Origin: DATCLA01 sp036564195
GTDB taxonomy: Bacteria > Bacillota > UBA4882 > UBA8346
Assembly (NCBI GenBank): GCA_036564195.1
Contig: DATCLA010000282.1
Span: forward strand, 1-8,148
DNA length: 8,148 bases
Direction of reading: 5' to 3'
Shown: in pieces, positions 6,639 to 8,148 of the stretch
Position numbering within the stretch: position 1 is the first letter of the stretch
How the letters are laid out: the number at the start of each line of letters is the position of its first letter
Made by a program: the position numbers and the translations under genes
Notes under the pieces: model-generated
What the model was told of the DNA's origin: nothing
The model's input: the letters and a program-made list of their open reading frames with translations, nothing else
The model's database searches: none

Positions 6639-7715
6639 TTACACAGCCACTCCATGTAATTTCTCCGGGTTCAGCCCCACCCGAACCGGATCACCGCTGC
6701 CCAAGTCGAGACGTCGTCCGTAAACTAAAGCAGTCACCTCCGGTCCGGCCTCCAGGCGGATCGAATATTCCATATGCTGGCCCAAATATACCGCTTTCAA
6801 CAAGCGGCCTTGGTAAATCAGGCCTGGCCAATCGCTTTCAGGTTGCAGTTGAATAACTTCCGGTCGAACCGCCACCAACATTTCCTGAGCTGCATCAGCA
6901 TAACTGGCAAGTTTGACCCGCTGGCCCAATAGATCTACAGTAAGCCCGGCAGCCTCCCTAGCGATCAACCTGGCCGGCAAAAGATTAACCCGTCCGATAA
7001 AATCGGCCACGAATTTACTTGCCGGCCTTTCATAAATTTCCACCGGGGTACCTACTTGTTCGATCCGTCCTTGTTTCATTACGACAATCAGATCCGACAT
7101 TGTCATCGCTTCCACTTGGTCATGGGTGACGTAAATAGCAGTAGTCTTCAATTCCCGTTGTAAATCACGGAGTCGTCCCCGCATCTCTTCACGTAATTTA
7201 GCATCGAGATTTGACAATGGCTCATCAAAGAGGAGTACCTTAGGTTGGAGGACCACCGCCCGAGCTAAGGCCACCCGCTGTTGTTGCCCGCCGGAGAGTT
7301 GATTGGTGTAGCGTTCCCCCAGTCCTTCAAGTCCCACGATTTTTAAGACCTTATCCACTCTTTTTTTCACTTCGGCAACAGCCATTTTACGGACTTTTAG
7401 TCCGTAAGCAATATTTTCGGCTACAGTTAAATGTGGAAACAGCGCATAACTCTGAAAGACCATTGCCAGTTCCCGCTTGTTAGGCGGCACCAGAGTTTTA
7501 TCCTCAGAATCAATTAAGATCTGTCCGGAGTCGGGTACTTCAAACCCGGCAATCATCCGTAACGTGGTGGTTTTACCGCAACCGGACGGCCCGAGTAAAG
7601 TCATGAAACTTCCTGCCTCAATTGCTAGGCTTAAATGGTCGACTGCGGTAGTGATTCCACCGCCCGGAGTTTTAAATTTTTTGGTGACATCTTTTAATTC
7701 AACTGCTACACTCAT
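6639..7715 (-). CDS. ABC transporter ATP-binding protein, PotA/FbpC/AfuC-like
   Basis: This 358-residue cytoplasmic ATPase powers a binding-protein-dependent importer. The nucleotide-binding domain (about 4-240) shows Walker A GPSGCGKT (42-49), Q-loop Q88 in VFQSYALFPHLTV, signature LSGGQ (140-144), Walker B VLLFDE with catalytic E165, the D-loop SNLD, and switch H198 in VTHD. A regulatory TOBE-type domain follows (about 245-355; VAVRPE at 281-286), as in the spermidine, Fe3+, sulfate, maltose and hexose-phosphate importers. Length and motifs are normal. The permease gene upstream ends 4 nt before this ATG, and the Shine-Dalgarno AGGAGGT (7723-7729) overlaps the permease stop, so the two are translationally coupled. 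Substrate class cannot be decided from the ATPase. The permease fragment points to the Fe3+/AfuB group. Confidence 0.93.
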   Translation of the reverse strand: MSVAVELKDVTKKFKTPGGGITTAVDHLSLAIEAGSFMTLLGPSGCGKTTTLRMIAGFEVPDSGQILIDSEDKTLVPPNKRELAMVFQSYALFPHLTVAENIAYGLKVRKMAVAEVKKRVDKVLKIVGLEGLGERYTNQLSGGQQQRVALARAVVLQPKVLLFDEPLSNLDAKLREEMRGRLRDLQRELKTTAIYVTHDQVEAMTMSDLIVVMKQGRIEQVGTPVEIYERPASKFVADFIGRVNLLPARLIAREAAGLTVDLLGQRVKLASYADAAQEMLVAVRPEVIQLQPESDWPGLIYQGRLLKAVYLGQHMEYSIRLEAGPEVTALVYGRRLDLGSGDPVRVGLNPEKLHGVAV

Positions 7716-7719
7716 CTTT

Positions 7720-8148
7720 TCAACCTCCTATTCGCAGTGCCGAACCTTGCGATGAGCCCACACACCATTGAATAATCCCAAACGCAAAGAAAACAATAAT
7801 AATGGTGAAAAGTGACAAAACGCTGGCCGGACCGAGCCGCATAATTTCTGTTTGTGACAATACCAAAGCCGTCAGGTGATTCCAATGGGCGGTTACTAAA
7901 AAGATTACCGCGGAAACAGCGGTCATACTCCGTACGAAGCTATAGGCTAAACTGGCGAAGAAAGCCGGCCTAATCATCGGGAGGGTCACATGGGTAAAAG
8001 TATACCGGGTATCCGCCCCTAAGTTTAATGAGGCCTCTTCGATTGCTGGGTCGATTTGGTTTAAAGTAGCCACCCCAGATTCAATTCCCACCGGAATTTC
8101 CCGGAAGATAAAACAGAAAACAATAATCCACATTGTTCCAGTGAGAAG
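7720..8148 (-). CDS. ABC transporter permease, Fe3+/AfuB-type, C-terminal part (cut at window edge)
   Basis: Only the last 142 codons are present. The frame stays open to the window end, so the ATG at 8133 is internal and the true start lies beyond 8148. The fragment contains the cytoplasmic EAA loop that contacts the ATPase (EEASLNLGADTRYTFTHVTLP, with the conserved E-A, G and LP positions). It has hydrophobic membrane segments before the loop (around MWIIVFCFIFREIPVG), after it (SFVRSMTAVSAVIFLV) and near the C-terminus (SVLSLFTIIIVFFAFGIIQW). The FVRSMTAVSAVIFLV pattern is characteristic of FbpB/AfuB-like permeases, which are usually long proteins carrying two fused transmembrane domains; whether that holds here cannot be seen. 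It ends 4 nt before the ATPase start. The family was named for iron, but members also import hexose phosphates and aminoethylphosphonate. Confidence 0.88.
   Translation of the reverse strand, partial: LLTGTMWIIVFCFIFREIPVGIESGVATLNQIDPAIEEASLNLGADTRYTFTHVTLPMIRPAFFASLAYSFVRSMTAVSAVIFLVTAHWNHLTALVLSQTEIMRLGPASVLSLFTIIIVFFAFGIIQWCVGSSQGSALRIGG

Noticed and set aside
3438..7755. Open frames overlapping the regulator, kinase and ATPase genes (such as 3438-3629, 3982-4179, 5385-5567, 6599-6856, 7477-7755)
   Set aside because: Each is nested in or largely overlaps a gene with intact family motifs, and the translations are low-complexity or unrecognisable.
7720..8133. Permease starting at the ATG at 8133 as a complete 137-residue protein
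   Set aside because: The frame continues without a stop to the window edge, there is no ribosome-binding site before this ATG, and an ABC permease needs more membrane segments.

Overview
The window reads as a chromosomal segment of an anaerobic, Bacillota-like (Firmicutes) bacterium. Evidence for this is the strong AGGAGG-type Shine-Dalgarno sequences, one TTG start, SigA-type promoters, a clostridial-style hexameric glutamate dehydrogenase, and a YesM/YesN-type two-component pair. By eye GC content is moderate. I saw no mobile element, CRISPR array, tRNA or rRNA. The assignment below phylum level is open.

Left part (1-3108), two housekeeping metabolic genes facing each other. gdhA (119-1453, +) encodes a glutamate dehydrogenase and has a clear promoter at 31-59. 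An IMP dehydrogenase gene (1537-3042, -) has its own promoter at 3080-3108 with the same hexamers (TTGACA, 17 bp, TAAAAT). Their 3' ends meet at a perfect 15-bp stem (1477-1515) that can terminate both transcripts. The IMP dehydrogenase starts at TTG. It is of the lineage known from the protozoan Tritrichomonas foetus: every catalytic residue I can place falls at the same residue number as in that enzyme.

Right part (3151-8148), all on the minus strand. Reading in transcription order: the 3' end of an Fe3+/AfuB-type ABC permease (cut by the window edge), its PotA/FbpC-like ATPase with a translationally coupled start, a terminator hairpin (6571-6599), a HAD-family phosphatase, a YesM-like membrane histidine kinase, and a YesN-like AraC-type response regulator overlapping the kinase by 8 bp. 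The combination of an 'iron-type' transporter, a HAD sugar-phosphate hydrolase and a YesM/YesN pair recalls AfuABC (hexose-phosphate import) and staphylococcal HptRSA (hexose-phosphate sensing). I therefore infer a locus for sensing, importing and dephosphorylating an organophosphate. The substrate cannot be read from this window because the solute-binding protein lies outside it.

No gene-free stretch exceeds 300 bases. The gaps are 1-118 (promoter and leader), 1454-1536 (terminator), 3043-3150 (promoter), 5705-5787 (nothing convincing), 6514-6638 (terminator and HAD leader) and 7716-7719.
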